A stretch of 64,000 bases of DNA, from positions 1 to 64,000 of the forward strand of contig NZ_CANKYM010000004.1 in the NCBI RefSeq assembly GCF_947488185.1, written 5' to 3'. Made by a program: the position numbers and the translations under genes. Below the pieces are notes generated by a model that was not told where the DNA came from, searched no databases, and saw only the letters and a list, made by a program, of their open reading frames with translations. The DNA comes from an uncultured Roseobacter sp. (GTDB taxonomy: Bacteria; Pseudomonadota; Alphaproteobacteria; Rhodobacterales; Rhodobacteraceae). How positions within the stretch are numbered: the stretch's first letter is position 1; every line of letters begins with the position of its first letter. Below are positions 34,453-44,011 of this stretch, piece after piece.

Positions 34453-35778
34453 ATGGCATTGTTTACGCATCGAACAGATCAGACGGGCATTTTTGACCGA
34501 AACGCCGCCCGCGAAAAGAACCGTGAACCTCGTATTTCCGCGATTGTGGTTTTCACACTTGCGGCGTTTCTTGCCGGGGCAGTCACATTGGCCATGCGGA
34601 CGACTGTTCCAGAACTTGCGCGTGCAACGGGAGAGATCACAACCCTTGGGAGAGCCTATCAAGTTGAGAGTATCAATAGCGGAATCGTCAATTCGGTCCT
34701 TGTGAAGGAAGGGCAGCAAGTGAGTGAAGGCCAAATACTGGCAACGCTCACCTCACCCAGCCTGGAGCGCAATATCCGTAGTGTGCAGCAGCAGTACAAT
34801 GCCATTCTGTCCAGGACCGAAACCCTGTCCTACATCCTCGATCACCTTGATCTCGGTAAGGAAGATCTTTCAGAGGCAGGCCAGGCCTTTGCAGATGGGA
34901 CAAATTACGCGCGCTCGCGCCTTTATCTGCACGAGTTACAAAAGGAGATTTCTCGAAACAGGGCAAAAAACCTCAAGACCATCATTGAAAGACTAGAAAA
35001 GGCGCGCAACTTGATGCAAAACCGCGTCTCGGAAAAAGAGGCATCAGTCGCTCGGCTCTTGAAACTCTTTGAATCAGGCAGCATCACCCGTGTTCGTTTG
35101 GACGCCGAACAACAGTCTTTGGATGAACTTCGGGGCAGGCTGATTGACGCCAGTATCGAACTGGCCACAACCAGTGCCAACTACACGGAAGTACGTGATA
35201 AGCCGCTGGAAAGCGACCTGGCGCTGCGAGAACAGACCCTGACAGAGCTTTTTGACCTGATGCAGGAGAGGGACGCACTGGCCACTCAACTTGCCGCACT
35301 TGAAGGCCAACAGGAAGAATTACTGGTACGTGCCCCTAGCGGTGGTGTTATTCAATCGGTCGATTTCCCGAGGATTGGAGAAATTGTGGAGGCCGGCGCC
35401 ACGATCTTTGAGCTTATCAATACAAACGATCAACTGGTCGCGGAAATAAAGGTCGGCGAGGCTGACATCGGCCATATCCGCCGTGGGGACAAGGTATCCC
35501 TAAAGCTCACTACTTTCGATTCACGCCGCTACGGTGAAGTGACCGGGACGATATCGAGTTTGTCTCCGACAGTCGTCACGGACCCCAAGGATGGCCAGGT
35601 TTACTTTCGTGGCGTTGTGGAACTCGACAGCCTCACAATCGGTGCTGGCGAATTTAGAAAGCCTTTACGTGTTGGTATGACCGGCAGCGCAGAGATTGTG
35701 ACGGACGAGCGCAGCATGCTCGCTTATCTTGGAAAGCCGGTGTATCGATCATTGGAAAGGGCTTTCGGAGAGCGCTGA
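34453..35778 (+). CDS. HlyD-family periplasmic adaptor of type I secretion
   Basis: A 441-residue membrane-fusion protein: short cytoplasmic N-terminus, one membrane helix at about 31-50 (SAIVVFTLAAFLAGAVTLAM), split lipoyl half-domain (SINSGIVNSVLVKEGQQVSEGQILATL), a long coiled coil (about 100-285) and the second lipoyl half (LLVRAPSGGVIQSVDFPRIGEIVEAGATIFELI). A beta-barrel end follows. It would bridge the inner-membrane ABC pair to a TolC-type outer channel, which is not encoded in this window. One base after the ABC gene, so clearly the same operon. Confidence 0.92.
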   Translation: MALFTHRTDQTGIFDRNAAREKNREPRISAIVVFTLAAFLAGAVTLAMRTTVPELARATGEITTLGRAYQVESINSGIVNSVLVKEGQQVSEGQILATLTSPSLERNIRSVQQQYNAILSRTETLSYILDHLDLGKEDLSEAGQAFADGTNYARSRLYLHELQKEISRNRAKNLKTIIERLEKARNLMQNRVSEKEASVARLLKLFESGSITRVRLDAEQQSLDELRGRLIDASIELATTSANYTEVRDKPLESDLALREQTLTELFDLMQERDALATQLAALEGQQEELLVRAPSGGVIQSVDFPRIGEIVEAGATIFELINTNDQLVAEIKVGEADIGHIRRGDKVSLKLTTFDSRRYGEVTGTISSLSPTVVTDPKDGQVYFRGVVELDSLTIGAGEFRKPLRVGMTGSAEIVTDERSMLAYLGKPVYRSLERAFGER

Positions 35779-35937
35779 TTAATACATCTCTCCTGCCATT
35801 GGTGCCGGGAAATGAGGGCTGTGTTGCGAGTCCTCGTCGAGAACCTGGGGTCTATCTGGCGCGCCCGTGGCTATCGTTAGACTTATCAACGGGCACCAGG
35901 CAGTATTGCTCCCGAGGCGTTCATACGTTTTGGCCGG

Positions 35938-36696
35938 TTAGACCCAAATCGTGTCAACACTGTCCCAAAGCAATTTGATGCCCGCCAGAAATAGAAACCC
36001 GTATACCAATCGTGTGAAAACGGATTGCTCGATGAACCTGTGTAGCACCGTGCCAAGTGCAATCCCGACCAGTAACATGGGTGCCAGGATCAAGCTGACG
36101 TTCATGCTGTCCCGCGTGAAGTGACCCATAGCACCGTAAGCCACGGTTTTTGTTGCGTTCATGGCGAAGAAAAACATCGTGTTTGTCCCGACGAACACGG
36201 ATTTTTCCATACCTTGGCGTAAAAGAACACCTTTTACAGGCGGTCCACCTGCATGGGCAACAAAACTGGCGAAACCGGACAATGCTCCAAGCGCAAAGAC
36301 GGTTTTTTTCCCAGAGTGCTTTGGTGTCCGCTCGCGATACTGAACCCACACAAACTGCGCGACGAAAAAGATCGCAAGCAGGCCGACGGCGCAGCGGATC
36401 ACATCTGCACTCATCCACTGAAATGACAGAGCACCCAACGCGAGACCTACCGCCGCGCCAGGCAAGAGCATTCCTACGATCGCGCGGTTCCAATGCAACC
36501 GATATTGCCAGACGATAATCAGGTCCATTGCCAGCAGAACGGGCATCAGGATCGCGACGGCCAATTGAGGTGCGATATAGAGGCTCATCAACGGTACCGA
36601 CATCACGCCCAACCCACCGCCAAAGCCACTTTTTGAGATACCCGTGATCAAGACGGCACTCGCAGCGATGAGGTAGAATGACACGGAGAGATCCAT
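35938..36696 (-). CDS. TauE/SafE-family permease
   Basis: A 252-residue membrane protein with about eight helices and the two-fold repeat of the TauE/SafE (sulfite exporter-like) family; ISKSGFGGGLGVMSVPLMSL and LSGFASFVAHAGGPPV are its two repeat signatures. ATG 36696 follows AAGGA. Divergent from a LysR regulator at 36793, with an inverted repeat in the 96-bp gap, so the LysR protein probably controls it. Family members move sulfite, sulfoacetate, taurine-derived or other small anions; the substrate is not readable. The 158 bp beyond its 3' end hold nothing notable. Confidence 0.85.
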   Translation of the reverse strand: MDLSVSFYLIAASAVLITGISKSGFGGGLGVMSVPLMSLYIAPQLAVAILMPVLLAMDLIIVWQYRLHWNRAIVGMLLPGAAVGLALGALSFQWMSADVIRCAVGLLAIFFVAQFVWVQYRERTPKHSGKKTVFALGALSGFASFVAHAGGPPVKGVLLRQGMEKSVFVGTNTMFFFAMNATKTVAYGAMGHFTRDSMNVSLILAPMLLVGIALGTVLHRFIEQSVFTRLVYGFLFLAGIKLLWDSVDTIWV

Positions 36697-36741
36697 GGTG
36701 GGTCCTTTCAGCGGATATGCATCCAATACGCCAGTCGTAAA

Positions 36742-36781
36742 AATCTGAAAAATGGTTTATACAAATTTAAAAAATCAGATT
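36742..36781. promoter_or_regulatory. Inverted repeat in the TauE / LysR gap
   Basis: AATCTGA (36742-36748) and TCAGATT (36775-36781) form a perfect 7-bp inverted repeat with 26 AT-rich bases between them, in the gap between the divergent permease and LysR genes. A likely LysR binding region or overlapping promoter. Confidence 0.45.
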
Positions 36782-36792
36782 CTGAGATACTA

Positions 36793-37647
36793 ATGCGAGA
36801 CCTGAATGCACTTGAAAGCTTTGTAGTTGCAGCCGAGACATTGAACTTTTCGCTTGCTGCAGAACTGCGTAATACAGTGCAGTCGGCGATTAGTGCGCAT
36901 GTCCGGAAACTCGAAGACGAATTGGGTTGTATCCTCTTCACGCGGGGACGGGGGCGTCCGATGCACCTGACCCCCGAGGGAGAGGCCTTCGTGATCTACG
37001 CGCGCCGCATTCTGGGCCTTTCCGATGAAGCGGTAAAGGCCGTTCGGGGCGCGCGGACTTTGCGCCGGATCAGGCTGGGTACGACAGTCACGCTTGCTAT
37101 GTCGGTTGTCACGCAGGCGTTACGTCAGTTTGCGCAAGTCGAACCGGATGTTCAGATTCATATCCAATGCGAGCGTAGTGATGCTCTGCTCGCCCTGCTG
37201 GATGCTGGAGAAATCGACGTCGCTTTCATGATGGATCAGGGGCGCCGTCCGGGGCGTGATTTCGTTGAAAGCACGGCGCTGGTCTGGGTTGGTGTTGCTG
37301 AGTTTGACAAAACTTCGGCTCAAGAGGTGCCGCTGGTCTTTTTGACGGATGGGAGGGATCTGCGGGGGTATGCATTTGAAGCCCTGGATCGTGTTGGACG
37401 GACTGGATTCTTGGCGCACCTGAGCCCGCACCCAATCGGGGTTCGGGCCTTCGTGCTCGCAGGTTTGGCAATTACGGTGATGCCGCAAACAGCCGTTGTC
37501 CCGCCGCTGGTAAATCTGGGATCAGCGCTTGAGTTGCCCCGTTTGAAAGATGTGGCGCTGTCGCTCTATCACGACCCCAGAAAAGCGGGGCAAGACGTTA
37601 AGCTGTTCTCGAGGGCCATTCATGATCAGCTTGCAACGGAAGTGTGA
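36793..37647 (+). CDS. LysR-family transcriptional regulator
   Basis: A 284-residue LTTR with N-terminal winged HTH (1-60; LNALESFVVAAETLNFSLAAELRNTVQSAISAHV) and a periplasmic-binding-like effector domain (about 88-280). The HTH is slightly divergent at NTVQSAISAHVRKLEDELGC, but the family pattern is clear. Divergent from the TauE/SafE permease, which it probably regulates with the permease's substrate as co-inducer. ATG 36793. Confidence 0.85.
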   Translation: MRDLNALESFVVAAETLNFSLAAELRNTVQSAISAHVRKLEDELGCILFTRGRGRPMHLTPEGEAFVIYARRILGLSDEAVKAVRGARTLRRIRLGTTVTLAMSVVTQALRQFAQVEPDVQIHIQCERSDALLALLDAGEIDVAFMMDQGRRPGRDFVESTALVWVGVAEFDKTSAQEVPLVFLTDGRDLRGYAFEALDRVGRTGFLAHLSPHPIGVRAFVLAGLAITVMPQTAVVPPLVNLGSALELPRLKDVALSLYHDPRKAGQDVKLFSRAIHDQLATEV

Positions 37648-38173
37648 GGCGGAGCCTCCAAGATAGTCAACATCTGGCGCGGTCTAAAAGGACGGTAGAG
37701 TTGCTGATATCGCCAAAGGTCTCCAACCGTCGCTGTGATGCCCGCGAGGTTGGTCTGCGGCAAGTGCCTGAGATTTCACGCGAACAATAAATGAGGAAAT
37801 CGTATCAGATGCTCAGACGGTTTGACCGCTCCGAGTCACAACAAGGTGTGGGATGTCTCCGGTGTATTTCCACGGAATTGGCGGCAGAGTCGGCAGATGC
37901 ATCAATAGAAATCCTAATGAGCGACGGTCAAAGGAACACATCATTGCAGCTTGGGCGTGCCTAGAGGGTTACATTCAACTCCCAAGCGGAAGCCACGTAG
38001 TAGTTTCGAGCTGTCTATATTGCCTTGCGCCATCCCGATGTCGTCAAGCCCAATTACAGTGTTTGGACGGCCCATTGCGAACCCTGGAAACACAATCAAG
38101 TTCTCCGGCGTAATCTCCTGTTGGTAGATATTTGCTCTTACCCAACCCACTCACCAGTTCTCATTATTGTCCG
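37648..38173. other. Gene-free stretch
   Basis: 526 bases between the LysR gene and the end of isocitrate dehydrogenase. Small frames (for example 37853-38113) have no family look. Just after the LysR stop there is a weak hairpin (GAGGC-GGA-GCCTC) without a T-run. Nothing else seen. Confidence 0.4.
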
Positions 38174-38198
38174 CCGCGCACCACAATTGGGTGCGCGG
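38174..38198 (-). terminator. Hairpin after isocitrate dehydrogenase
   Basis: A perfect 9-bp stem, CCGCGCACC / GGTGCGCGG, with a 7-base loop, 12 bases after the icd stop on the minus strand. There is no clear T-run, so it is either a Rho-dependent end or a 3' stabilising hairpin. Confidence 0.55.
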
Positions 38199-38210
38199 CC
38201 AGAGATTGGA

Positions 38211-40409
38211 TCAGGTGGAATGCCCAATGATTCTGTTTAGCGTTTGAGACGGGCGCATAACTGCAGCTGTCTTGTCCGCGTTCGTGTGGTAGTAACCCCC
38301 AAGTTCAGCGGCGGGCCCTTGCGCGGCGGCCAGCTCAGAGAGCACTTTTGCCTCATAGGTCGCAAGCTCCTCTGCGATTGGGGCGAAATGAGCGGCAAGC
38401 GCCGCATCGTCTGTCTGAGCGGTCAAAGCTTCCGCCCAATACCGCGCAAACCAATAGTGGCTGTCACGGTTGTCCGGCTCGCCGACCTTGCGCGACGGAG
38501 AGCGGCCATTGTCGAGAATGCCTTGCGTCGCTGTTTCGACGGCTTTGCCAAGTACACGAGCTTGATTGTTGTCTTTTGCGTCGGCAAGGAAGATCAGGCT
38601 TTCTCCGAGCGCGCAGAACTCACCGAGGCTGTCCCAGCGCAGGTGGTTTTCCTCGACAAGCTGCTGGACGTGTTTTGGTGCAGAGCCGCCCGCCCCGGTT
38701 TCAAAGAGACCACCGCCATTCATCAGCTTCACGATAGAGAGCATCTTGGCAGAGGTCGCCAGTTCCAGAATCGGGAAGAGGTCCGTCAGGTAGTCGCGCA
38801 GTACATTGCCCGTGATTGCAATGGTATTCCCGCCCTTGGTGATCGTTTCAAGCGATGCGCGGGTGGCCTCGCGCGGCGCCATGATCTCGAACCTGTCGGC
38901 CACGCCTTGCGCTTCGAGGATTGGCTTGACGTAAGCAATAAGTTCCGCGTCATGCGCACGGTTCTCGTCCAGCCAGAAGATCGCGCGACAGCCTTCGGCC
39001 TTCTGGCGCGAGATAGCGAGGTTGACCCAATCCTCAATCGGGGCCTTGCGGGCTGAAGAGGATCGCCAGATGTCGCCCGCTTCTACGGTATGTTGGTGCA
39101 GGACTGTGCCATCGTCCAAGATCATCTTGACGGTGCCAGCCTCGGGGATTTCGAACGTCGTGGGGTGCGAGCCGTATTCCTCGGCCTTTTGCGCCATCAG
39201 ACCGATGTTCTGAACCGTCCCGGCGGTGGCCGGATTCAGCTTGCCGTTCTCTTTGAAGTAACTGATCGCCTCGTCATAGACCGGCGCATAGGAATTGTCG
39301 GGGATCACGCAGTTCGCGTCCGCCTCCTTCCCATCCGGTCCCCAGCCCTTGCCGCCTGCACGAATGAGCGCGGGCATCGAGGCGTCGATGATCACATCCG
39401 ATGAGACGTGCAGGTTGGTCACGCCTTTATCGGAATCGACCATGTACATCGGCGGGCGCGCTGCCATGCAGGCGTCGATGTCCGCCATGATCGTGGCGTT
39501 GTCTTTGACCCGCGCCAGCAGGTCGCCAAGGCCGGAATTTGGGTTTACGCCAAGCTCGGCCATTGCGTCACCGTGCTTGTCAAAAACCGGCGCAAGGAAG
39601 GCCTTAACCGCGTGGCCAAAGAGAATAGGGTCCGACACCTTCATCATCGTCGCCTTCAGGTGCAGCGAGAAGAGGATGCCCTGTTTCTTGGTCTTTTCAA
39701 TCTCGGCGGCGAGGAAGTCTTTGAGAGCCGCGGCACTCATGAAGGTCGCATCGACGACGGTGCCTGCAGGATACTCAAGGCCGTCCTTGAGAACCTTCTC
39801 GCCTGCGGCAGTCTCCAGCACAATTTTTGCACCCGTTTCTTTGCCGAGGGTTGCGGAGGTTTCGTTTGAGAAGAAGTCATTGCCCGACATGGACGACACA
39901 TGCGTCTTGCTGTCCGCTGTCCAGTCGCCCATGCGGTGTGGGTTCGCCTGCGCAAAGCTCTTCACGGCTTTCGCGGCGCGGCGGTCGGAATTGCCTTCCC
40001 GCAGAACCGGGTTCACGGCCGATCCCTTGATCGCGTCATACTTGGCGCGCACGGCCTTCTCATCATCGGTCTCGGGCGCTTCGGGGTAATCTGGCAGTGC
40101 AAAGCCTTTCGACTGAAGCTCTTTGATTGCGCCCACCAGCTGTGGCACAGAGGCGGAGATATTGGGCAGCTTGATCACATTCGCCTCAGCCGTCTTAACC
40201 AACCGGCCCAATTCGGCCAGATCGTCGGACTGGCGCTGATCTTTGCTCAGGTTTTCCGGGAAGGTTGCCAGAATGCGTCCAGCGAGACTGATATCTTTTG
40301 TTCCAACGCTGACGCCAGCGGCTGCGGCGAATTTTTGAATGATCGGCAACAACGAAGCAGAGGCCAGCTCCGGTGCCTCATCGACTTTGGTGTAAATGAT
40401 ATCGGACAT
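38211..40409 (-). CDS. icd: Monomeric NADP-dependent isocitrate dehydrogenase
   Basis: A 732-residue monomeric-type enzyme (family usual about 735-745), oxidatively decarboxylating isocitrate to 2-oxoglutarate in the TCA cycle. Typical blocks: [80 protein letters not shown] and [19 protein letters not shown] 40409 follows GGGAGC; the frame stays open to 40568 but that extension is not family-like. Transcribed alone. The 325 bp upstream (40410-40734) should hold its promoter; no gene or clear operator is visible there. Confidence 0.96.
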   Translation of the reverse strand: MSDIIYTKVDEAPELASASLLPIIQKFAAAAGVSVGTKDISLAGRILATFPENLSKDQRQSDDLAELGRLVKTAEANVIKLPNISASVPQLVGAIKELQSKGFALPDYPEAPETDDEKAVRAKYDAIKGSAVNPVLREGNSDRRAAKAVKSFAQANPHRMGDWTADSKTHVSSMSGNDFFSNETSATLGKETGAKIVLETAAGEKVLKDGLEYPAGTVVDATFMSAAALKDFLAAEIEKTKKQGILFSLHLKATMMKVSDPILFGHAVKAFLAPVFDKHGDAMAELGVNPNSGLGDLLARVKDNATIMADIDACMAARPPMYMVDSDKGVTNLHVSSDVIIDASMPALIRAGGKGWGPDGKEADANCVIPDNSYAPVYDEAISYFKENGKLNPATAGTVQNIGLMAQKAEEYGSHPTTFEIPEAGTVKMILDDGTVLHQHTVEAGDIWRSSSARKAPIEDWVNLAISRQKAEGCRAIFWLDENRAHDAELIAYVKPILEAQGVADRFEIMAPREATRASLETITKGGNTIAITGNVLRDYLTDLFPILELATSAKMLSIVKLMNGGGLFETGAGGSAPKHVQQLVEENHLRWDSLGEFCALGESLIFLADAKDNNQARVLGKAVETATQGILDNGRSPSRKVGEPDNRDSHYWFARYWAEALTAQTDDAALAAHFAPIAEELATYEAKVLSELAAAQGPAAELGGYYHTNADKTAAVMRPSQTLNRIIGHST

Positions 40410-40734
40410 GAGATGCTCCCAATGACTAGAGTTGGGGCCCTGATATCTGAAGCGATCCGGAACGTCGACTGTATACCGTCGTATGCGGTTCGATATTTTT
40501 GTGAAATAGGGGCAAATCAGACAATTTTTAGCTCTTTGCTGACACTCATCGAAGGCGCAGTGCAGCATTCTCCAAACCGGACATTGGTCGTTTGCGAAGT
40601 ATTTCTAACGAAGTAATGAGCCGCTGCCGATAATTCTACAAATCCGGCGCACGTCCGGAATACCTACTTTTCAAAGGTTACCAGTTGAGAAAACACCAAG
40701 ACAGCTGGCTTTCGGGTCAGAACGAATCTCATGT

Positions 40735-41661
40735 TCAAGAATTGTCAGGCCGGGCGCCAATGCTCGTGCGTACGGCAATTGCCAAACCTCGTGCCAGCAC
40801 GTCGAAGACGATCCGGATGCGTCGGCTAGTTTGTAACTCCCGGTGCGTAACCAGCCAAATCGGAAACTCCAACGAAGGGAAATCGGGTAGAACCTTCTCC
40901 ATACCAGGCTCCACCTCTCCCAGAACTTCAGGCTGCATCGAAACCCCGTACCCGGCTTTCACAAGCTCCCATGCAACGGTGCCACTGGTGCTGGACATCA
41001 CGAAGCTCTCCACGCGCACTGGAATGCCCATGTTATGAAGCGGGGCCATCAGGCGTTCGGGATCCGCATGCCCAACGAAGTCACAGTCGGCGACGTCGCG
41101 AAATGTGCGGGGGCGGCCGACACGGTCAAGGTAGGATGTCGCGGCGTAAAGATTGGCGCGAAAATCGCCAAGATGGCGTGCGATGAGGTCCGGTTGCTCC
41201 GGCCGGATATGCCGGATCGCGATGTCCGCCTCGCGTTGTGTCAGGTTTTGCATGTCGCTTGAGGCAAGGATGCGGACGCGGATTCCGGGAGCCTTCTCAC
41301 GCAGAGGCATGAGCACACCCGGCAAGATCTCGGTAGATAATAGGTCAGTCCCTGTCACTGTAACTTCGCCTGTGACCTCCCGGGATTTGCCTTCGGCGAC
41401 CATAGAAACGAGTGTTGCAGCCTCACCCATAGCGCGAACGTGATCGAGAAGGTCTCGACCGGACTCGGTCAGGGTGAGCCCTCGGACGCTGCGCTCGACA
41501 AGCGTCACCCCAAGCGCCTCTTCCAGAGCGCTGATCTGTCGACCGATGGTCGGCTGAGTCGTCTTCAAAACGCGGGCTGCGCCGCTGAACGAACCCTCTT
41601 CGGTTGTCGCGAGAAAGGCGCGCACCTGGTTCCAGTCGAAAGAGATGGCCTGCCAGTTCAT
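40735..41661 (-). CDS. LysR-family transcriptional regulator
   Basis: A 308-residue LTTR. The N-terminal HTH (about 8-65; WNQVRAFLATTEEGSFSGAARVLKTTQPTIGRQ) and effector domain (about 95-295) are complete. It is divergent from the DUF6326 gene at 41826 and the methyltransferase at 42252, which are likely targets. ATG 41661. Confidence 0.88.
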   Translation of the reverse strand: MNWQAISFDWNQVRAFLATTEEGSFSGAARVLKTTQPTIGRQISALEEALGVTLVERSVRGLTLTESGRDLLDHVRAMGEAATLVSMVAEGKSREVTGEVTVTGTDLLSTEILPGVLMPLREKAPGIRVRILASSDMQNLTQREADIAIRHIRPEQPDLIARHLGDFRANLYAATSYLDRVGRPRTFRDVADCDFVGHADPERLMAPLHNMGIPVRVESFVMSSTSGTVAWELVKAGYGVSMQPEVLGEVEPGMEKVLPDFPSLEFPIWLVTHRELQTSRRIRIVFDVLARGLAIAVRTSIGARPDNS

Positions 41662-41825
41662 TCATGAGCGTATAGCAGATGGACAGTTTTGAGCAATCGA
41701 CCATTCCTCAACACATAGTAGAACCGCTTTTGAAGCGTAAACAACCATCGATCCCGGTCGGACCCCTGTTTGACCCGGTTCGACGTCAAACCCAATGCAA
41801 AACCTCGAATGCGAAAGTCCAAAAC

Positions 41826-42224
41826 ATGCGAAAAATTGACCGTCACACTCAGCTTTCGGCTCTCTGGCTCTTTACCCTGCTGAACATCATCTTTCGCGAT
41901 ATTCACCAGTTTGCCCTAAAGTCTCATCTGGAGATGCTGTTGACAGGGCGCTACAACGGCGTGCTGATCACTGAAGAGCTCATGCTGTTGGGCGGCGTCC
42001 TTGTCCAAGTTCCAATCGCGATGGCTCTCTTCTCCCTGTTGCTGACCCGCAGGATAGCGCGTCCCGTCACAATCGCTGCGACGATCATCACGACCTCGAC
42101 GCTCCTTTCGACCGCGCCGACCGATATGGATGACACGTTCCACCTGGGCATTGAACTTGCGGCCATGATGGCAATCTTTTGGGCCGCGTGGACCTGGTCC
42201 GATGCCGATCGGATCGCAGTTTGA
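41826..42224 (+). CDS. DUF6326 family membrane protein
   Basis: A 132-residue protein with four membrane segments: LSALWLFTLLNIIFRDIHQF, a second at ITEELMLLGGVLVQVPIAMA, ATIITTSTLL and LAAMMAIFWAAWTW. These match the DUF6326 family in order and spacing. Function is unknown. ATG 41826 (MRKIDRH) is chosen over an open extension to 41679 because the family begins here. Divergent from the LysR gene and 27 bp before a methyltransferase, so the pair is probably co-transcribed. Confidence 0.78.
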   Translation: MRKIDRHTQLSALWLFTLLNIIFRDIHQFALKSHLEMLLTGRYNGVLITEELMLLGGVLVQVPIAMALFSLLLTRRIARPVTIAATIITTSTLLSTAPTDMDDTFHLGIELAAMMAIFWAAWTWSDADRIAV

Positions 42225-42251
42225 GCGCCCGGAACATTCAGAGCCAATCAG

Positions 42252-42935
42252 ATGTTCGCTCGACACTCTCGGCGCGACCGGGCCGGCCAGTACGAGAAAC
42301 TGGCACCGCGCTACGACAGGCTTCATCACCGGTGGCTCCGCCACGCGGGTGGCGAGGCTCAAGCCGCCTTGGAGGCCTTGGTGCGCGCCCTCGCCACGTC
42401 GGATATGAAGTTGCTGGATGCGGGGTGTGGCACCGGCCATTTGGCACGAACGCTAATTGCTGAAGGTATGCGGCCGAAATCGATCACCCTGCTCGACCCG
42501 TCGGAGGCTATGCTTGCGCGCTGCGCCGACATTCCGGTGTTAAAGATAAAAGGACGACTGGAGGCACTGCCGTTTGAAGACGGCGCATTCGATCTTGTGA
42601 CCTGCGTCTGGGCCTTGGAAACCGTACCGGATCCCCATTTGGCATTGACTGAACTCTGCAGGGTCGTTCGACCCGGTGGCGCACTTTGCCTCGCGTTTTG
42701 CGCGGATGAGCCTGCCCGTGGTCTGGCAGACTGCCTGATGCGACAGGCGCTTTTGTATCGCGGTACCGGCCAGTTTTTGTCGTGCGCAGGCTTGGTGCGG
42801 GACATCGAGAGTTTCGACGGATTTGAAGCGCGCGCCATTCCAAGCCAAGGACCGGCCGCGACCGTTCTTGCCAGGCGGACGGACGCTTTGGTTCAGGCGG
42901 TCTCCAGGCCAAAGGTTGAATTGGAAAAGCCATAG
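42252..42935 (+). CDS. Class I SAM-dependent methyltransferase
   Basis: A 227-residue Rossmann-type methyltransferase. SAM-binding motif I is LLDAGCGTGHLA (about 53-64), the acidic end of strand 2 is LLDPSEAM, motif II is FEDGAFDLVTCVWALETVPD, and RVVRPGGALCLAF is the post-II strand. UbiE/Methyltransf_11 style. The substrate cannot be told. It follows the DUF6326 gene and ends 108 bp before a convergent LysR gene; that gap holds nothing notable. Confidence 0.85.
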   Translation: MFARHSRRDRAGQYEKLAPRYDRLHHRWLRHAGGEAQAALEALVRALATSDMKLLDAGCGTGHLARTLIAEGMRPKSITLLDPSEAMLARCADIPVLKIKGRLEALPFEDGAFDLVTCVWALETVPDPHLALTELCRVVRPGGALCLAFCADEPARGLADCLMRQALLYRGTGQFLSCAGLVRDIESFDGFEARAIPSQGPAATVLARRTDALVQAVSRPKVELEKP

Positions 42936-43043
42936 TGGGGTTAGTGAGTTCTTTTGCGATACCGGTCTGTACGCCTGGATTGCCGAGGACAAATGCGTGC
43001 AATCAGGTCTGGACCGGCCTCTGGCGATAGCGGCCGCTGCTTT

Positions 43044-43940
43044 CTAGTGTTGCACTTCGAACTGACCGATAAGCCATTCTTCTACAGCGTTGATCGCATG
43101 TGTTGTGGCCATGTCTTTGGGTCGGACAAACCAATATGCATGGCTGGCATCCAGTGAGACATGGAAAGGCGCCACGAGCCGTCCTGCAGCGATGTCGTCG
43201 GCGACAAGCAGTGACCGTCCAAGTGCGACCCCCTGACCTTCGACAGCCGCCTGCAGAATCGCGCCGTCATCCCCAAGACGTGGTCCGGCGGGCGGAGATT
43301 GATGGCATCCTGCGGCTTCGAACCAGGCTGGCCAGTCTTCTGGAATGTCACCGCAAAGAAGCGTGGCACGATACATGTCTTCAGGCGCGTCCAACTCATG
43401 TTTCTCGGCATACTCCGCAGAACAAACGGGCGTTACGGTTTCTGTGCCGAGCTTGACTGCTTCCAGATTGCCCTGAGGCGCCGGGCTATAGCGGATGGCC
43501 GCGTCAACGCCCTCCGTAACAAAGTCCACGAGATGCCGAGACGCCGTAATGCGAAGATCGATTTCGGGGTTCGCGCTCAGGAAATCACCCAAGCGCGACG
43601 CAAACCAACGCGCTGCGACCGACGGAAGCATCGAGAGAGTGACAATCTGATCAGATCGTTGTGCATCTGCAACTGCGGACCAGGTCTGGGCGAAGGCGTC
43701 CGCCAGTTGACGCGCCAGACGTTCGCCTGCCGGGGTCACGCTTAATCTGGCGCCGTTGCGCAGAAACAGCGCGACACCCAACGTCGCCTCCAGATCCGAG
43801 ACCTGACGCGACACGCCGCTCTGCGTGATGCCAAGCTCCCCTCCGGCTGCGGTGAAGCTGCCACACCGGGCTGCTGCCTCGAATACCTGCAGGGATCGTA
43901 ATGGTGGTTTAGCATGAGTCACGCGCATGCTCCCCCTCAT
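43044..43940 (-). CDS. LysR-family regulator, GcvA type
   Basis: A 298-residue LTTR of the GcvA subgroup: HTH LRSLQVFEAAARCGSFTAAGGELGITQSGVSRQ and effector-domain signature VTLSMLPSVAARWFASRLGDF. Start at ATG 43940, or ATG 43928 (MRVTHAK), which fits the subgroup's N-terminus slightly better. Divergent from the GntP-type permease at 44012 with a 71-bp gap. It probably controls that permease. Confidence 0.87.
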   Translation of the reverse strand: MRGSMRVTHAKPPLRSLQVFEAAARCGSFTAAGGELGITQSGVSRQVSDLEATLGVALFLRNGARLSVTPAGERLARQLADAFAQTWSAVADAQRSDQIVTLSMLPSVAARWFASRLGDFLSANPEIDLRITASRHLVDFVTEGVDAAIRYSPAPQGNLEAVKLGTETVTPVCSAEYAEKHELDAPEDMYRATLLCGDIPEDWPAWFEAAGCHQSPPAGPRLGDDGAILQAAVEGQGVALGRSLLVADDIAAGRLVAPFHVSLDASHAYWFVRPKDMATTHAINAVEEWLIGQFEVQH

Positions 43941-44011
43941 GTTTTCTCATTTAAGCAATTCAATATCATCCATTAGCATGAGCTGAACTCAGATAATAGA
44001 CTGGACGTACC

